Assembly (NCBI RefSeq): GCF_021603585.1
Contig: NZ_BQHI01000006.1
Span: 248,001-312,000, forward strand
Direction: 5' to 3'
Length of the DNA stretch: 64,000 nucleotides
Source: Pseudomonas sputi
Lineage (GTDB): Bacteria; Pseudomonadota; Gammaproteobacteria; Pseudomonadales; Pseudomonadaceae
Below, in pieces: positions 63,420 through 64,000 of the stretch. The translations under genes were made by a program, and so were the position numbers. A model generated the notes under the pieces. That model saw only the letters and a list, made by a program, of their open reading frames with translations. It was not told the origin of the DNA and searched no databases. The first letter of the stretch is position 1. Each line of letters opens with the position of its first letter.

Positions 63420-64000
63420 ATGATGGTTTTATCCAGACCGCGCCTCGCGCTGGCCTTACTGATTGGCGGGCTCGCCGATACCGCGTGCGCCAGCGATTTT
63501 CTCGATGACGCCAAGACCGAAGTGCTCAGCCGCAACTTCTACCTGAGCAACGATTACCGCTCGCCCTCACCCGCCGAAAAAAACTACAAACAGGAATGGA
63601 CTCAAGGGTTTATCGGTACTTTCGCATCCGGTTTCACGCAAGGAACCGTCGGATTTGGCCTTGATGCCCACGCCTTTTATGGGTTCAAACTCGATGGCGG
63701 CAAAGGGCACTCCGGCACCGGGCTGTTGCCGGTGGACAGCGATGGTCGGAGCGAAAGCGAGTATTCCAGCGCCGGCGGTGCGCTGAAGCTCAAGGCTTCG
63801 AAAACCACCCTCGCCTTCGGTGAAATGACCGTGGAAACGCCGGTGTTCGATACCTCGGACAAACGCCTGCAACCGGAGTACGCCACGGGTTTTCTGCTCG
63901 ACAGCCGCGAAATCGATAGCGCCCGCGTTGTGGCCGGGCGCTTCACGGCCTTCAAGAATCAGGACAGTTCCTCCGGCAAAGGCGACTTTCAGGGCTATGG
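63420..64000 (+). CDS. OprD-family outer-membrane porin, N-terminal part
   Basis: The first 193 codons of an OprD-like porin running off the right edge. A signal peptide (ending TACAS, about residues 1-26) precedes DFLDDAKTEVLSRNFYLSNDYR, the usual OprD opening. TQGFIGTFASGFTQGTVGFGLDAHAFYG and LLDSREIDSARVVAGRF follow. These porins take up amino acids, peptides or aromatic acids. Start at the tandem ATGATG; 63423 is equally possible. The ribosome site is unclear. Confidence 0.88.
   Translation, partial: MMVLSRPRLALALLIGGLADTACASDFLDDAKTEVLSRNFYLSNDYRSPSPAEKNYKQEWTQGFIGTFASGFTQGTVGFGLDAHAFYGFKLDGGKGHSGTGLLPVDSDGRSESEYSSAGGALKLKASKTTLAFGEMTVETPVFDTSDKRLQPEYATGFLLDSREIDSARVVAGRFTAFKNQDSSSGKGDFQGY

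Overview
The window looks like a chromosomal piece of a Pseudomonas (fluorescens/putida-type gammaproteobacterium). The basis is high GC with strong third-position GC, an OprD and an OprB porin, two TRAP systems, a PqiA pair, an OsmC-YcaO protein, a TonB receptor and typical pseudomonad gene neighbourhoods. This assignment rests on family resemblance only. I see no rRNA, tRNA or CRISPR array.

Layout. (1) 0.1-1.0 kb: a GNAT acetyltransferase on the minus strand. (2) 1.6-15.7 kb: a long, tightly coupled catabolic operon with a HAD-like protein, an amine-oxidising FAD enzyme, a complete peptide/opine-type ABC importer, a three-subunit opine-oxidase/HcnABC-like flavoenzyme, an ArgE-like deacylase, a succinate-semialdehyde dehydrogenase and a tartrate/malate dehydrogenase. 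Beside it (15.7-21.1 kb) lie a glyoxylate/hydroxypyruvate reductase, a GABA-type aminotransferase, another HAD protein, an Lrp/AsnC regulator and a second aldehyde dehydrogenase. Together these could import an N-substituted amino acid, cut the C-N bond and push the keto acid, aldehyde and amine products into central metabolism. (3) 21.5-25.7 kb: a beta-carbonic anhydrase and a three-gene DctPQM TRAP transporter. (4) 25.9-30.3 kb: a corridor of gene relics, with an internal umuC fragment, a moxR/Bat-type operon cut at both ends, and a pqiA-pqiA-pqiB operon whose pqiB stops after 27 codons beside a transposase fragment. An intact-looking cupin gene lies inside it.

(5) 30.5-34.8 kb: an AraC regulator, a TonB-dependent siderophore-type receptor and two small accessory genes. 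(6) 35.4-41.4 kb: ion homeostasis, with TrkH, NhaA, a DUF2254 membrane protein and a ClC channel. (7) 41.6-45.0 kb: a TAXI-type TRAP transporter with a fused permease and DUF1850. (8) 45.2-49.7 kb: small genes and a two-component system next to a DD-carboxypeptidase; both promoters carry tandem TTAA repeats with 10-11 bp spacing. (9) 49.7-55.2 kb: a BCCT transporter, a GlxA-type regulator and two divergent SDR genes. (10) 55.6-64.0 kb: a membrane PQQ dehydrogenase with an OprB porin, a ComM-like tail fragment, an aldose-epimerase-like periplasmic protein under a LacI-type operator, the OsmC-YcaO protein and the start of an OprD porin running off the edge.

The most interesting points are the unusual catabolic operon with candidate shared regulatory half-sites, the tandem TTAA operator pair linking a two-component system to a cell-wall carboxypeptidase, and the dense relic corridor.
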